From Ridgeia piscesae (taxonomy: Eukaryota; Annelida; Polychaeta; Sabellida; Siboglinidae), in NCBI GenBank assembly GCA_025642075.2, contig JAODUO010000045.1, positions 757,001-821,000 of the forward strand: a DNA stretch of 64,000 bases. The letters are read 5' to 3'. This document shows, in pieces, positions 1 through 13,585 of this stretch (within the stretch, counting starts at the first letter, position 1; each line of letters opens with the position of its first letter). The translations under genes were made by a program, and so were the position numbers. The notes below the pieces were generated by a model. That model ran no database searches, was not told the DNA's origin, and saw only the letters and a list, made by a program, of their open reading frames with translations.

Positions 1-1198
1 GTGAATTGGACCCATATAGAGGGGAAACTTCCCCATGGTTTGACATGGCAGAACACGATTCAGATCCGGGTTCTTTTAGTTGAGAGTCTGAAGCTCTCTA
101 GCCACTGTACAAACTCAACTGATGTATTCTATTTCTTCCCGCCACCTTTTAGAGTCTGTGAGTTGCCTTGACTTACAATCTACTTTCCCCCAGTTGCGGG
201 TTACATCGTTAGAACATTGTTTTCTAACCACATAAGTCATCCCTACACGGAAACTGACAGACAGGGTCACATGATATGGCTCATAGACAGAACACACGGG
301 TAGAATGCTAACCGGATGACTCAGACCTCGTTTACAAACCACCCCCATTGTTGACAAGCTCACCCTGGCTACCCCAATTCTATTGTAGCTACCCCTATGC
401 ATAGATCACCCTTGAAGCGTTCATTTGACCCCACAGGATCTCAGTGACACATCACGAAGTGTGGAATTGACAAAACCGTAATACCCCCAGGTGTCTCCTA
501 TGAGGTGGGCAGGGCGATTTCACATAATTCCCCACACCGCAGTTACACGTGTAATTTGTCCTGATGTGTAGCTTTACACAGACAACAATTGCGGCATTGT
601 GATGTATGCACATAACGCAGGCCGGAAAGAAATTTATTCCAAAGGATCGTTGACAAATCATGCACGGCGTCATCACTCACTCGGCCTATAAATAAGGTGG
701 TGTCGCGATGGCAGTTGTTGCCGTACCGACGCTGAGATACGTGGAAGGAATCGCAGATTTTTTTCAAGCCCTGACATGCCACTTACGGCCGATACGACAA
801 CGGGTTGTGGCTAGTGGGCTCTGACAGGAAATCAATGGAGACAACCAGGCAATAATAAACTTATCGTCACCGAGGGAAAAAACAAAGCTGCAAATCACAA
901 CAGGATCGCAGGGGCAATGCGTGTAGCATGCACACTTCTGTACTCCACAGCCCAGAGAGCTCCGATCATAGAACTGCGAATATGCGATGGAGCCTGGTCA
1001 TATTATAAAATAAGTAGGATGCTATATGCACATAGATGTTTATCGTTATACGTGCATAACTACTGTTAGGAGGTCGAACAGCTGGGCATCTCTAACTATG
1101 TGCAGAGTGGTAGGACTGAGAGGCAGTAATAGCCTTCATGGCATTCAACATGTGACGTATAAGACATCTGCAATACACACATGCTCATGTATAGATAG

Positions 1199-1200
<2 letters not shown>
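1..1200. other. Unassigned DNA
   Basis: No gene or repeat recognised; open frames are short and without family resemblance. Confidence 0.6.

Positions 1201-1258
<58 letters not shown>
1201..1258 (+). repeat. (GT)n microsatellite
   Basis: Uninterrupted GT dinucleotides for about 57 bp. Confidence 0.97.
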
Positions 1259-1380
1259 ATGCGTGTGAGGACTGGAGAAGTGTAGAAGTCCCCACTTCGA
1301 TATGGTATCACAACGGTCTTCAGACAGTCAAGAGAGCATCCTACTGTAGACTATAGCATGCAACTAATCACCTGTAAGGC

Positions 1381-1390
1381 TGTATGTATA

Positions 1391-1473
<83 letters not shown>

Positions 1474-1502
1474 ATGTATATGTATATATATATATATATA
1501 TA
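1381..1502 (+). repeat. (TATGTG)n hexanucleotide repeat running into (TA)n
   Basis: About 14 TATGTG units followed by TATATG and then TA repeats. Confidence 0.95.
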
Positions 1503-3356
1503 ATTGTAAAACATATATAACGATTAAATCCTTAAAAATATTCAAGCTCAGAGGCGCAACAAACAAAATCATTTAGCTAGTCATATACGGGGACAGGCAA
1601 AAGCCATCATTGGAGCATGGAGCCGCTGAAGACTACCCCAAGTAGATTGAAGGATACTGTGTTGAATGCTTCACATCAAGACTACACCTCAGAACCAACA
1701 TAATTGTATAGTGAGTTAGTCACCTACCACCTTTATCAAGTCTAAAGTATGAGGCTGTTCACTGCACTTTGCTGGTCCCTGCAATGGGCACTGACCAACA
1801 ATTCTACAAGCATTATGTTACAGCTGTCTTTCATCATATGTAAATCTGTCGAAAACCATGAAAATATGCTATCATGCAAAATTGTGAAGGTGTGTTTAAA
1901 AAAACAATGGCTAGATGCAACACATTCAGTGCATAAACATCACAGCTGTCCTGGCCCTATATCACAAGTTTTGGTACCCAACTTTCCTGTGTAATGATTT
2001 AACTACGATGATTTCCTTCCAAAAAATTTAGTATTTCAGTTGGTCTTGTACTGCACCAGTTGGACATTGTACACACAATCAATGAAATGGTTCACAAGCC
2101 GGACAATTTGACAAAATCCCACCCGCGACATGATTTTTGCAATGATATCTGCAGTTTTATGAGGCGTACTCACCTAAAGTAAACCGTTCCAGTTTGTGGA
2201 CATCCCAGTGCGGTGACTCCCAAAGCCTGGGTGTGTTATCCAAGCAACTCTGACGAGCACTAGCTTTCTGAACGATTGACAACCTCTAGCCGCTCTAGAA
2301 ATCCTCTACACGTGGGTACCGCTTCACGGAAGCAAGCTGAGGCCCGCTATTTCGCCGCAGCGATCATTCAAAACTACGATCGACGCACGGACTCATACAG
2401 CGATTGTAGCTGAGAGGTAAACAGACGATCGACAAGGAGCAACAAGCCTTGCGTTCGGTGATATTCCTCCGTGCGTTATGAGCGACGTTGAGTGACGCTC
2501 ACAGTCGACTGGCCCCGTCGAACATGGCTCGTTGTATCGGTCCAGTGGTATTCCGTCGTGCCTGGGTTTGTGGCGGCGGATCTCAGAAGCATTCGCGGCG
2601 ACTGCTACAGAGCGGACGAGCCGACTGAAAAGCCTTCCTCAGCAGGTAACGTCTGAGTAACAACTGTTGAACGAACAATGCCGCACTCGCCACCTGGCCT
2701 CGCTACTCACGAAACGCAACCTGCCACCCCTATTTACAGCAATGGGTACGCCCGGAGAACAGCGGCTGGGTTGCAGGATGCGGGACGTGCTCATTCTCTG
2801 ATCGGGGTAAAAAGGTTGCGCAATGTGATATGACCGCTTGGACAAGGTGTGTGCACATATTTCATCGTTGGTGACAGTTTGTAAGTGGCATTTTATGACG
2901 ACAGGGGGTGGGTTAACGCTTGATCAAACTGCATGGGGTAACAGCATAAATTAAAGTATCATCTTTAAAAACGGCAAGGGATTTCGGATATAGTGTTGTA
3001 TTTGAAGTGACCAGCAATTCATTCAGAAACCTTTGCTCTTCAGAAAAACAATTTCATGGTTGCATAGGGATCTCTGAAGTGTAGCCTGTAGGCAACTTCC
3101 ACAGTCATCGAGGAATGGTTTCTGTCTGTGGTCTGCCGACCGAATGACTCTGCCATTCATGTGATCAATTGCTGTAGGATAGGACAGCACTAACCTCAAG
3201 ATGGCTGGCTCTTTCAACACTGTCATCAAAGCGGTTTAATGACTCAGTCTCAGCTTACTAAAACAACAGCACTTGCTAGCCTTTTCATGGTTCATCCACA
3301 TTATTGCCCTTAAGTGGTCCCGGAACAAGACACGGTCAGTAACCTCACTGAAATAT
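1503..3356. other. Unassigned DNA with a CpG-rich patch at about 2200-2830
   Basis: The patch is visibly richer in CG dinucleotides than its surroundings, which is compatible with a promoter or first-exon region. No coding exon could be recognised in it. The rest shows nothing. Confidence 0.35.
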
Positions 3357-6300
3357 TTATTGCTTGTCTTTGTCTCCTCTCCTTGCTTGTCTCTGTCTCC
3401 TCTCATTGCTTGTCTCTGTCTCCTCTCCTTGCTTGTCTCTGTCTCCTCTCATTGCTTGTCTCTGTCTCCTCTCATTGCTTGTCTCTGTCTCCTCTCCTTG
3501 CTTGTCTCTGTCTCCTCTCATTGCTTGTCTCTGTCTCCTCTCTTTGCTTGTCTCTGTCTCCTCTCATTGCTTGTCTCTGTCTCCTCTCATTGCTTGTCTC
3601 TGTCTCCTCTCATTGCTTGTCTCTGTCTCCTCTCCTTGCTTGTCTCTGTCTCCTCTCATTGCTTGTCTCTGTCTCCTCTCTTTGCTTGTCTCTGTCTCCT
3701 CTCATTGCTTGTCTCTGTCTCCTCTCCTTGCTTGTCTCTGTCTCCTCTCATTGCTTGTCTCTGTCTCCTCTCATTGCTTGTCTCTGTCTCCTCTCCTTGC
3801 TTGTCTCTGTCTCCTCTCATTGCTTGTCTCTGTCTCCTCTCTTTGCTTGTCTCTGTCTCCTCTCATTGCTTGTCTCTGTCTCCTCTCCTTGCTTGTCTCT
3901 GTCTCCTCTCATTGCTTGTCTCTGTCTCCTCTCTTTGCTTGTCTCTGTCTCCTCTCATTGCTTGTCTCTGTCTCCTCTCTTTGCTTGTCTCTGTCTCCTC
4001 TCATTGCTTGTCTCTGTCTCCTCTCATTGCTTGTCTCTGTCTCCTCTCTTTGCTTGTCTCTCTGTCTCCTCTCATTGCTTGTCTCTGTCTCCTCTCATTG
4101 CTTGTCTCTGTCTCCTCTCATTGCTTGTCTCTGTCTCCTCTCTTTGCTTGTCTCTGTCTCCTCTCATTGCTTGTCTCTGTCTCCTCTCTTTGCTTGTCTC
4201 TGTCTCCTCTCTTTGCTTGTCTCTGTCTCCTCTCATTGCTTGTCTCTGTCTCCTCTCTTTGCTTGTCTCTGTCTCCTCTCCTTGCTTGTCTCTGTCTCCT
4301 CTCATTGCTTGTCTCTGTCTCCTCTCATTGCTTGTCTCTGTCTCCTCTCATTGCTTGTCTCTGTCTCCTCTCTTTGCTTGTCTCTGTCTCCTCTCATTGC
4401 TTGTCTCTGTCTCCTCTCATTGCTTGTCTCTGTCTCCTCTCTTTGCTTGTCTCTGTCTCCTCTCATTGCTTGTCTCTGTCTCCTCTCATTGCTTGTCTCT
4501 GTCTCCTCTCATTGCTTGTCTTTGTCTCCTCTCATTGCTTGTCTCTGTCTCCTCTCATTGCTTGTCTCTGTCTCCTCTCATTGCTTGTCTCTGTCTCCTC
4601 TCATTGCTTGTCTCTGTCTCCTCTCCTTGCTTGTCTCTGTCTCCTCTCCTTGCTTGTCTCTGTCTCCTCTCATTGCTTGTCTCTGTCTCCTCTCATTGCT
4701 TGTCTCTGTCTCCTCTCATTGCTTGTCTCTGTCTCCTCTCATTGCTTGTCTCTGTCTCCTCTCCTTGCTTGTCTCTGTCTCCTCTCATTGCTTGTCTCTG
4801 TCTCCTCTCATTGCTTGTCTCTGTCTCCTCTCTTGCTTGTCTCTGTCTCCTCTCATTGCTTGTCTCTGTCTCCTCTCATTGCTTGTCTCTGTCTCCTCTC
4901 TTGCTTGTCTCTGTCTCCTCTCATTGCTTGTCTCTGTCTCCTCTCATTGCTTGTCTCTGTCTCCTCTCATTGCTTGTCTCTGTCTCCTCTCATTGCTTGT
5001 CTCTGTCTCCTCTCATTGCTTGTCTCTGTCTCCTCTCTTTGCTTGTCTCTGTCTCCTCTCATTGCTTGTCTCTGTCTCCTCTCTTGCTTGTCTCTGTCTC
5101 CTCTCATTGCTTGTCTCTGTCTCCTCTCTTGCTTGTCTCTGTCTCCTCTCATTGCTTGTCTCTGTCTCCTCTCATTGCTTGTCTCTGTCTCCTCTCTTTG
5201 CTTGTCTCTGTCTCCTCTCATTGCTTGTCTCTGTCTCCTCTCTTTGCTTGTCTCTGTCTCCTCTCATTGCTTGTCTCTGTCTCCTCTCTTGCTTGTCTCT
5301 GTCTCCTCTCATTGCTTGTCTCTGTCTCCTCTCATTGCTTGTCTCTGTCTCCTCTCCTTGCTTGTCTCTGTCTCCTCTCATTGCTTGTCTCTGTCTCCTC
5401 TCCTTGCTTGTCTCTGTCTCCTCTCATTGCTTGTCTCTGTCTCCTCTCATTGCTTGTCTCTGTCTCCTCTCATTGCTTGTCTCTGTCTCCTCTCTTTGCT
5501 TGTCTCTGTCTCCTCTCATTGCTTGTCTTTGTCTCCTCTCATTGCTTGTCTCTGTCTCCTCTCCTTGCTTGTCTCTGTCTCCTCTCATTGCTTGTCTCTG
5601 TCTCCTCTCTTTGCTTGTCTCTGTCTCCTCTCATTGCTTGTCTTTGTCTCCTCTCCTTGCTTGTCTCTGTCTCCTCTCCTTGCTTGTCTCTGTCTCCTCT
5701 CCTTGCTTGTCTCTGTCTCCTCTCATTGCTTGTCTCTGTCTCCTCTCATTGCTTGTCTCTGTCTCCTCTCTTGCTTGTCTCTGTCTCCTCTCCTTGCTTG
5801 TCTCTGTCTCCTCTCCTTGCTTGTCTCTGTCTCCTCTCCTTGCTTGTCTCTGTCTCCTCTCATTGCTTGTCTCTGTCTCCTCTCATTGCTTGTCTCTGTC
5901 TCCTCTCTTTGCTTGTCTCTGTCTCCTCTCCTTGCTTGTCTCTGTCTCCTCTCATTGCTTGTCTCTGTCTCCTCTCATTGCTTGTCTCTGTCTCCTCTCA
6001 TTGCTTGTCTCTGTCTCCTCTCTTTGCTTGTCTCTGTCTCCTCTCATTGCTTGTCTCTGTCTCCTCTCATTGCTTGTCTCTGTCTCCTCTCTTTGCTTGT
6101 CTCTGTCTCCTCTCATTGCTTGTCTCTGTCTCCTCTCATTGCTTGTCTCTGTCTCCTCTCATTGCTTGTCTCTGTCTCCTCTCATTGCTTGTCTCTGTCT
6201 CCTCTCATTGCTTGTCTCTGTCTCCTCTCATTGCTTGTCTCTGTCTCCTCTCATTGCTTGTCTCTGTCTCCTCTCCTTGCTTGTCTCTGTCTCCTCTCAT

Positions 6301-8246
6301 TGCTTGTCTCTGTCTCCTCTCATTGCTTGTCTCTGTCTCCTCTCATTGCTTGTCTTTGTCTCCTCTCATTGCTTGTCTCTGTCTCCTCTCATTGCTTGTC
6401 TCTGTCTCCTCTCATTGCTTGTCTCTGTCTCCTCTCATTGCTTGTCTCTGTCTCCTCTCCTTGCTTGTCTCTGTCTCCTCTCCTTGCTTGTCTCTGTCTC
6501 CTCTCATTGCTTGTCTCTGTCTCCTCTCATTGCTTGTCTTTGTCTCTGTCTCCTCTCATTGCTTGTCTCTGTCTCCTCTCCTTGTTTGTCTCTGTCTCCT
6601 CTCATTGCTTGTCTTTGTCTCCTCTCATTGCTTGTCTCTGTCTCCTCTCATTGCTTGTCTCTGTCTCCTCTCCTTGCTTGTCTCTGTCTCCTCTCATTGC
6701 TTGTCTCTGTCTCCTCTCTTTGCTTGTCTCTGTCTCCTCTCTTTGCTTGTCTCTGTCTCCTCTCCTTGTTTGTCTCTGTCTCCTCTCATTGCTTGTCTTT
6801 GTCTCCTCTCATTGCTTGTCTTTGTCTCCTCTCATTGCTTGTCTCTGTCTCCTCTCCTTGCTTGTCTCTGTCTCCTCTCATTGCTTGTCTCTGTCTCCTC
6901 TCTTTGCTTGTCTCTGTCTCCTCTCTTTGCTTGTCTCTGTCTCCTCTCCTTGTTTGTCTCTGTCTCCTCTCTTTGCTTGTCTCTGTCTCCTCTCTTTGCT
7001 TGTCTCTGTCTCCTCTCTTTGCTTGTCTCTGTCTCCTCTCATTGCTTGTCTCTGTCTCCTCTCTTTGCTTGTCTCTGTCTCCTCTCTTTGCTTGTCTCTG
7101 TCTCCTCTCCTTGTTTGTCTCTGTCTCCTCTCATTGCTTGTCTCTGTCTCCTCTCTTTGCTTGTCTCTGTCTCCTCTCTTTGCTTGTCTCTGTCTCCTCT
7201 CTTTGCTTGTCTCTGTCTCCTCTCCTTGTTTGTCTCTGTCTCCTCTCATTGCTTGTCTCTGTCTCCTCTCTCTTCTTGCTTTGTTCTTCTGTCTCCCTCT
7301 CTTTGCTTGTCTCTGTCTCCTCTCTTTGCTTGTCTCTGTCTCCTCTCCTTGTTTGTCTCTGTCTCCTCTCATTGCTTGTCTCTGTCTCCCCTCTCTTGCT
7401 CCTTCTTGCTTGTCTCTGTCTCCTCTCTTTTGCTTGTCTCTGTCTCCTCTCATTGCTTGTCTCTGTCTCCTCTCGCTTTGCCTTCTCTGTCTCCTCTCTC
7501 TTGCTTTGTCTCTGTCTCCTCTCTTGCTTGTCTCTGTCTCCTCTCATTGCTTGTCTCTGTCTCCTCTCTTTGCTTGTCTCTGTCTCCTCTCTTTGCTTGT
7601 CTCTGTCTCCTCTCTTTGCTTGTCTCTGTCTCCTCTCCTTGTTTGTCTCTGTCTCCTCTCCTTGCCTGTCTCTGTCTCCTCTCCTTGCTTGTCTTTGTCT
7701 CTGTCTCCTCTCATTGCTTGTCTCTGTCTCCTCTCTTTGCTTGTCTCTGTCTCCTCTCTTTGCCTGTCTCTGTCTCCTCTCCTTGCTTGTCTTTGTCTCT
7801 GTCTCCTCTCATTGCTTGTCTCTGTCTCCTCTCATTGCTTGTCTCTGTCTCCTCTCTTTGCTTGTCTCTGTCTCCTCTCTTTGCTTGTCTCTGTCTCCTC
7901 TCTTTGCTTGTCTCTGTCTCCTCTCCTTGTTTGTCTCTGTCTCCTCTCTTTGCTTGTCTCTGTCTCCTCTCTTTGCTTGTCTCTGTCTCCTCTCTTTGCC
8001 TGTCTCTGTCTCCTCTCATTGCTTGTCTTTGTCTCTGTCTCCTCTCATTGCTTGTCTTTGTCTCTGTCTCCTCTCATTGCTTGTCTCTGTCTCCTCTCAT
8101 TGCTTGTCTCTGTCTCCTCTCATTGCTTGTCTTTGTCTCTGTCTCCTCTCCTTGCTTGTCTTTGTCTCTGTCTCCTCTCATTGCTTGTCTCTGTCTCCTC
8201 TCATTGCTTGTCTCTGTCTCCTCTCATTGCTTGTCTCTGTCTCCAG
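3357..8246 (+). repeat. 23-bp pyrimidine-rich tandem array, about 210 copies
   Basis: The unit starts TTGCTTGTCTCTGTCTCC and ends TCTC plus one variable base (A, C or T); the period is 23 bp (for example 3431, 3454). The plus strand has almost no purines except G and the variable A. The first ~3 kb is regular. From about 6540 there are 6-bp insertions (GTCTTTGTCTC), GTTT variants and a scrambled patch at 7261-7520. The last unit ends CTCCAG, an acceptor-like sequence. All three forward frames are open for more than 1,600 codons only because the stop-free unit rotates through the frames. Confidence 0.97.
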
Positions 8247-8301
8247 AGGAGATGAAAGGACTCCAATTATAACATCCACCACTAATTAACCACAACCCCA
8301 G
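8247..8301 (+). other. Possible small non-coding exon after the 23-bp array
   Basis: The sequence is bounded by a long pyrimidine tract ending CTCCAG and by CCCCAG before GTAAAC. All three frames contain a stop within 55 nt, so if it is an exon it is UTR or non-coding RNA. The call rests only on splice-site-like edges. Confidence 0.25.
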
Positions 8302-9463
8302 GTAAACAGAAATCACAATAGATAGCAACACACATACCTTGGTCACATATTGGCGTTTCTAATTACCATAAACAAACTGAGTGGCACTTGAAGAGTGGCC
8401 CAAATGTTGTTGAAAGGTTACAAATGTCCAAACAACAGGTTGACTGGCTGGTGGCCTTCTTCTAGTTGTCCAGGGCTCAGCCATTGTCCCTGTCACTAGG
8501 ACAGACATCTGACACTTCCAAGTGACAATTTACTTGAGCACATCACAAACAAAACATGCATTTAGAACCTTTCATCGCTGCAGGCCGCCAATCATATGTG
8601 CACTGCGTAGTTAACAGTTACCCTGCAATGGGAACTACCATCCATCCGTATGTTGTGCATTTTCACATTTCCTCTGATATGCTGACTTTGGAGTATTGTA
8701 AGTGCATAACCTCCCAGGTGCTGATGTCTACTTGCATCTTTCTGTTCTCTCATTTCCTTGCACCGACGGCTTCTGATCAACCAGCATATTTATGAAAACA
8801 CAAAATAATTTATTCGGAGTTATCTACCTGTGTGTTCTGATGGTGTTTATGTGTCTTTCTGCTCTGTGAAACTGTTGAGGGATGATAAATTATCCATACA
8901 GTGACTGTGACATCCTCAGTGGACACTTTGTTGCTCTATAGTTAGTTTTATAAGTTTTTAGTTACGCTGTACTAACTTTTAAAACCCTACTTTGTCTTAT
9001 TCGAATGCAATGATCCGGTTTCTTGGTTCATCGTTATTGAGTAAATGTTTTACCTCTCAAGAAACTTTTTTCTCTGAATATTTTGGCTGTCTCTTACAGC
9101 CTACTTTGTCTTGTGTTGTACAAATAACAACTTGTTAGTAAGAACAGTTTAACTATTACCATATTGATAAACATCACTAAACAATGGCAGTCATATGAGC
9201 GTTTAAGATAAACAAATTCTAAGTAGCATAGTATATTTAATTTAGGTCACCAATGTTTTTTGAAAAGGAAAGAACAACCAGCAACCACAAGCTCAGTGCC
9301 GTAGTTATTTTTGTAGCGTATGCGGCTTAATCATCAGACTTTGTTGTTGGTTTGTGCCAAATCATTGTTTAAAATGTTCAAGGCCTCTGGATGTTGTAAA
9401 TATTTGTCCACATTAGAAAAAAAATTGAATGTAAATTAACATAACTTTATAATAACTTTATTG

Positions 9464-9464
<1 letters not shown>
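8302..9464. other. Unassigned AT-rich DNA
   Basis: Nothing recognised; short open frames without similarity to a known family. Confidence 0.55.

Positions 9465-9539
<75 letters not shown>
9465..9539. repeat. (TA)n microsatellite
   Basis: About 75 bp of TA dinucleotides. Confidence 0.97.
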
Positions 9540-9540
<1 letters not shown>

Positions 9541-12249
9541 GTACATGTAGTTGCTCAACAACAGTAAAGTAATAATTACATAACTAAGTACATTACACAA
9601 TGTAACAGTTGGAATTAAGCAACAGTGCTTATTTTCTTTATTCATGTACTACTAAAATTCTTGAAAAAGTGTATGATATATATAATGTATGATAACATAT
9701 TATCAATGTGTTATTGATGTCTAGATGTATAATCATCTACATAATCGACTATGGATTAAAGAGGAATTATCCACATTAAAAACACTTCACCTACTAAAAT
9801 GTATAAACAAACAACACCTGACTGAAATTATGTTACAAAACCAATGTCCAGGCACCGACACTTGGACTGCAACACAAATACAACTGCAAAATAAACACAC
9901 TGTATAAGTAAAGACTATCGTTAGCAAACAAAACATGTTTTATTTAACCTGGAGGTGAGAAAATAGTCATTCTTAAACTATCACTGACATTAATAATACA
10001 AATACAAGTAATTGTGCATTTCCTCACAATTGCCTGGGAGTAATATGGGTTTACGGTTAAGTTGTATAATCCTGAACTAACCAATAAGGTCTGCATATTG
10101 TTGGCTTGTAGTTGGCACTTACATAAAATTATTATCTATAATGTATCTCTGACTGTCCGACATGCAACGACCCAGACACATCAGTAATAACACAGGCATG
10201 TGTTTAATATCAGTCACTTCAACGTATGTGAATAAAAATGTGCAATCAACCGAAACGCAAATCATGGGTGTACACTGTACACAAGTCAGCAGTGGCAATG
10301 AATAACACTGTCTGTGAAAAGAAGCATTACAAAGTATATCAAGCCACCAACAGACACATGTAATTGTATGTAATTTAATGTAAAACATGTGGAAGATGTA
10401 TTCAAAGTTCAGGTACTCAGTGATACACCTGTATTAACTAACACCTGTAAACAACAAGGTACAAAGTCTAGTTATCTTCTGAGATTGGGTTCTATTATAA
10501 GCTATTTTCATATTATTGAATACCACACTGAATGCCAAATGTTAGGTAAATATGATCAAATAAGTAAATATTGTTCATGTTGAACATACACTAATGGTAG
10601 TTAAATATAGAATGTGACAATTAATTAGCTACAATTTATAAACCTCATTTCACCATTTGCTCTGAATACATATTGACAATATAATATTAGCCATATATCA
10701 GATGTGATATACTGGTAAACAAACTAAACAAATGACTGTGATAGTATATTAAACAAGTTGTGGTTCTTTAAAACTTAGTAGGACCCTATCCCTTCTCCTG
10801 CTCCAAAAAGACACCCCAGGGGAGGGTAGAACCCTCACCCTGCCACCCTTGGCTACATAAAGTGGTGATAAAACCCTTCTACTGCCCCTGCAAGCCACCC
10901 AGGGTGTTAACAGAACCCTTCCCCTTCCCCACCCCCAAGACCACCCACAGTGTTGCAGACAGCATTAAATTGAAGCATCCAGGATTAGATCAGAGACTAT
11001 GTTTACCTTTCTTGATTACACTAATTAATCCCAGCAGGCATTATCCCTGAATGGATAAGTTATCTGCTCCAATATATGGATTATCCTCCCATTCCTGTGG
11101 CCTGCCAGCACGCAGAGGCTGCAGGGTCGCTCATGCATGACGCTCATTAGACCCCCCTCTCCCTGCTGACACCACTGATCAAGAAACATGTCAACATCAA
11201 AGACCCCCCCTCCCCACCCCACCTTCATGTCAATCTGCTATTAATCAGACCTGACACAAAATAAAATATATTTGCATCTCTTTGTGGTATAATAAGGGAA
11301 CGTTGTGTTTACAATAACATGCATGAAAACAAGACAACATAAAACGGCTTAAAAGTGATCACGCCGCCGCACACGTTAATCGCACGTAAGAGGAAATAAT
11401 TGTTATGCCTGCTGCAATGCGTGCCAAATGCTTAATGGAGGACAAAGACAAAATAAGGAATTGTCCAACCAAGCACGCTGCAATATCTCATTGTGTTGTA
11501 AAGGTTGGGTCTAAAAATACCCTCGACAGGTATGGATTCACGAGCGGAGTTTCACGCAACTTCTTCGAACGCTGTCGGAGAGTTGAAATGATGAGCACGT
11601 CACCACGCAGCTGATCAATATTCTGACATTCACGGTTAGGGCAAATTGCCTACGAGGCTTTGATTTTATTGCGTGCATCGCTTCATGAATATGAATTACC
11701 TATGATGCTCAGGAATAGAGTGGAAAAAAACCCCACCAGAAACAACGGCCTTGCCAGGAAGTCAAGTTGAACGATACAGCAATGTACTTGTCTGCAGATT
11801 TCTCGTGCTGCTAAGACAGTTGTAGCTCTCTAGGCAGTAGGTATCACATGACCTGGTGCAGTTACACTAATATGCGTAATATTTTTACAGGTGATGTATA
11901 CAGATGGTAAAATTGTGTAGAGAGATATTAGGAGGAATTGTGAGAGGAGTGGAGATTGGGAGGGAAATAGAGAGGGAATTGGAGAGGGTTGGTGGAGACA
12001 GCAATGCAAGACACAGACAGTGAGTGGGAAGAAAAGAGAACTGAGACTGAGGATAAGTATCAAGACCAGTCAGCGTAGCCGCCCTGGGATAAGAGGAGTA
12101 GAACGACATGTAAATAACTGTTCATAAAGTTGTTATTTAGTAAAATATAAACCCTAAGTAGATAAGTTTGTATGTAACTATAACACAAAGTCCACTTTCT
12201 CACAGGTGAAAAAGTTGCATTCATCTTTTGTATATTAGTACAGTGTATA
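9540..12249. other. Unassigned AT-rich DNA
   Basis: C-rich patch at 10780-10950 with repeated CACCC; otherwise nothing recognised. Confidence 0.5.
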
Positions 12250-12270
12250 TACATACATACATACATACGC

Positions 12271-12314
<44 letters not shown>

Positions 12315-12364
12315 TATATTATATTATATTATATTATATTATATTATATTATATTATATTATAT

Positions 12365-12418
<54 letters not shown>

Positions 12419-12430
12419 ATATATATACAT
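12250..12430. repeat. Compound (ATAC)n-(TA)n-(TATAT)n-(TA)n microsatellite
   Basis: ATAC tetramers, then TA, then about 12 copies of a 5-bp ATATT unit, then TA again. Confidence 0.96.
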
Positions 12431-12879
12431 ATATACAATTGCATTATCCCCAGCAAGTATACCATGGAAAGTACAGATGCGTGCTCTGAATCATTCGTAC
12501 TTCGACCCTATTGCTGTATTGGTCGCATTGATTCCAGGAACTAGGTCAACTTCCAAGAGCAGTTCAAGGAAATGCCTGTAATTATCTGTCTAGCCACAGA
12601 GATGGTAATGAGTTGCTACTAATGCTAAGTGCCAATATGTAGGCTCTGAGGGGGGAAATCGTAAATCCATCATTAATATTTACACCATTTTTTTAGATTT
12701 ATTTTTAAATTATTTATTATTTTCTAATAGCTTTAGTAAAACAATCATAGATAACACATTTTAATGTCTTAAATTATTTAAATTATTTTATGCATACATA
12801 TAATACAATGTCTAAATAATAATTATATATCTATGTCCTAATGTCTTGCATAATTTATTATCCATTCTAGCTTTAACAA

Positions 12880-12960
12880 GTGTATACTTCGTTATGTTTT
12901 TATGTGTCTGTGTCAATCTTTGTTATTGCCAAGACAAAAATAAAACCTTTATTATTGGCT
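12880..12960 (+). mobile_element. Possible retroposon 3' tail
   Basis: AT-rich sequence ending ATTGCCAAGACAAAAATAAA then CCTTTATTATT, the style of LINE/SINE tails in invertebrates. No coding part is visible. Confidence 0.25.
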
Positions 12961-13097
12961 GGGGTAGCCAACACTAATCGTGAAACATGTTTTGACGGGT
13001 CGATATGCAAGGGGTACTAATGCACCATGCATTCCATGGCTCAAATGAATGGGTAGAGCATTTAAAAATGTATCCAAGTGACCAGGTCACTCAGATG

Positions 13098-13205
13098 TCT
13101 CAGGAAGTATTCAGCCATATTTCATTTACTACACAAAAAGCCACCCAATTACACCAGTCCACTGTTGTCTCTGCCCGTGTACTCACTCACACAGATCAAC
13201 GAACT
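13098..13205 (-). mobile_element. Diverged SINE-like copy (third member)
   Basis: GGAAGTATTCAGCCAT, a block resembling GTCCACTGTTGTCTCTG, and CACACAGATCAACGAACTTGG align in order with the clearer copies at 19.2 and 27.3 kb. Divergence is high. Confidence 0.3.
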
Positions 13206-13585
13206 TGGGATGAGTAGCTGAATAATTCAGTAGCTACACGAAAGCAATGATCCATACAGCTCTTGATTTGAGGCCGCGGATCAAAGCTTAAATGTCGATG
13301 CAATTTGGAAATTGCCGGATGTATCAATCTGACCTTACAACAAAGACGGGCAACTGGTAGTTTGCACAGAGTGACCAACAATGGTCATAACTTACCACAG
13401 CCAGGAGCCGGCAGCAGATAATCGTGTAGAGGTTATCAAATAACAGCTTGCGCTCACCGGTCAATCATCCCAATGAGTTTATTGATTTGTCAATCAGAAC
13501 TGTATGTTTGGTTGTATGATGCATCTGCTGTCTTCAAGACAGTAAAGATTTGGCTCCCTGTAGGCCTGTTCATCAATATTGCACA

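Noticed and set aside
2520..2640. Possible first exon starting ATGGCTCGTTGTATCGGTCC in the CpG-rich patch
   Set aside because: The frame closes after about 35 codons and has no clear donor or downstream partner.
3273..8289. Three overlapping open frames of 1,641-1,660 codons (CLSLSPLIACLCLLSLL-type repeats)
   Set aside because: The 23-bp unit contains no stop codon and is not a multiple of three, so every forward frame is open by arithmetic. No start context, domain or non-repeat coding part supports a protein.
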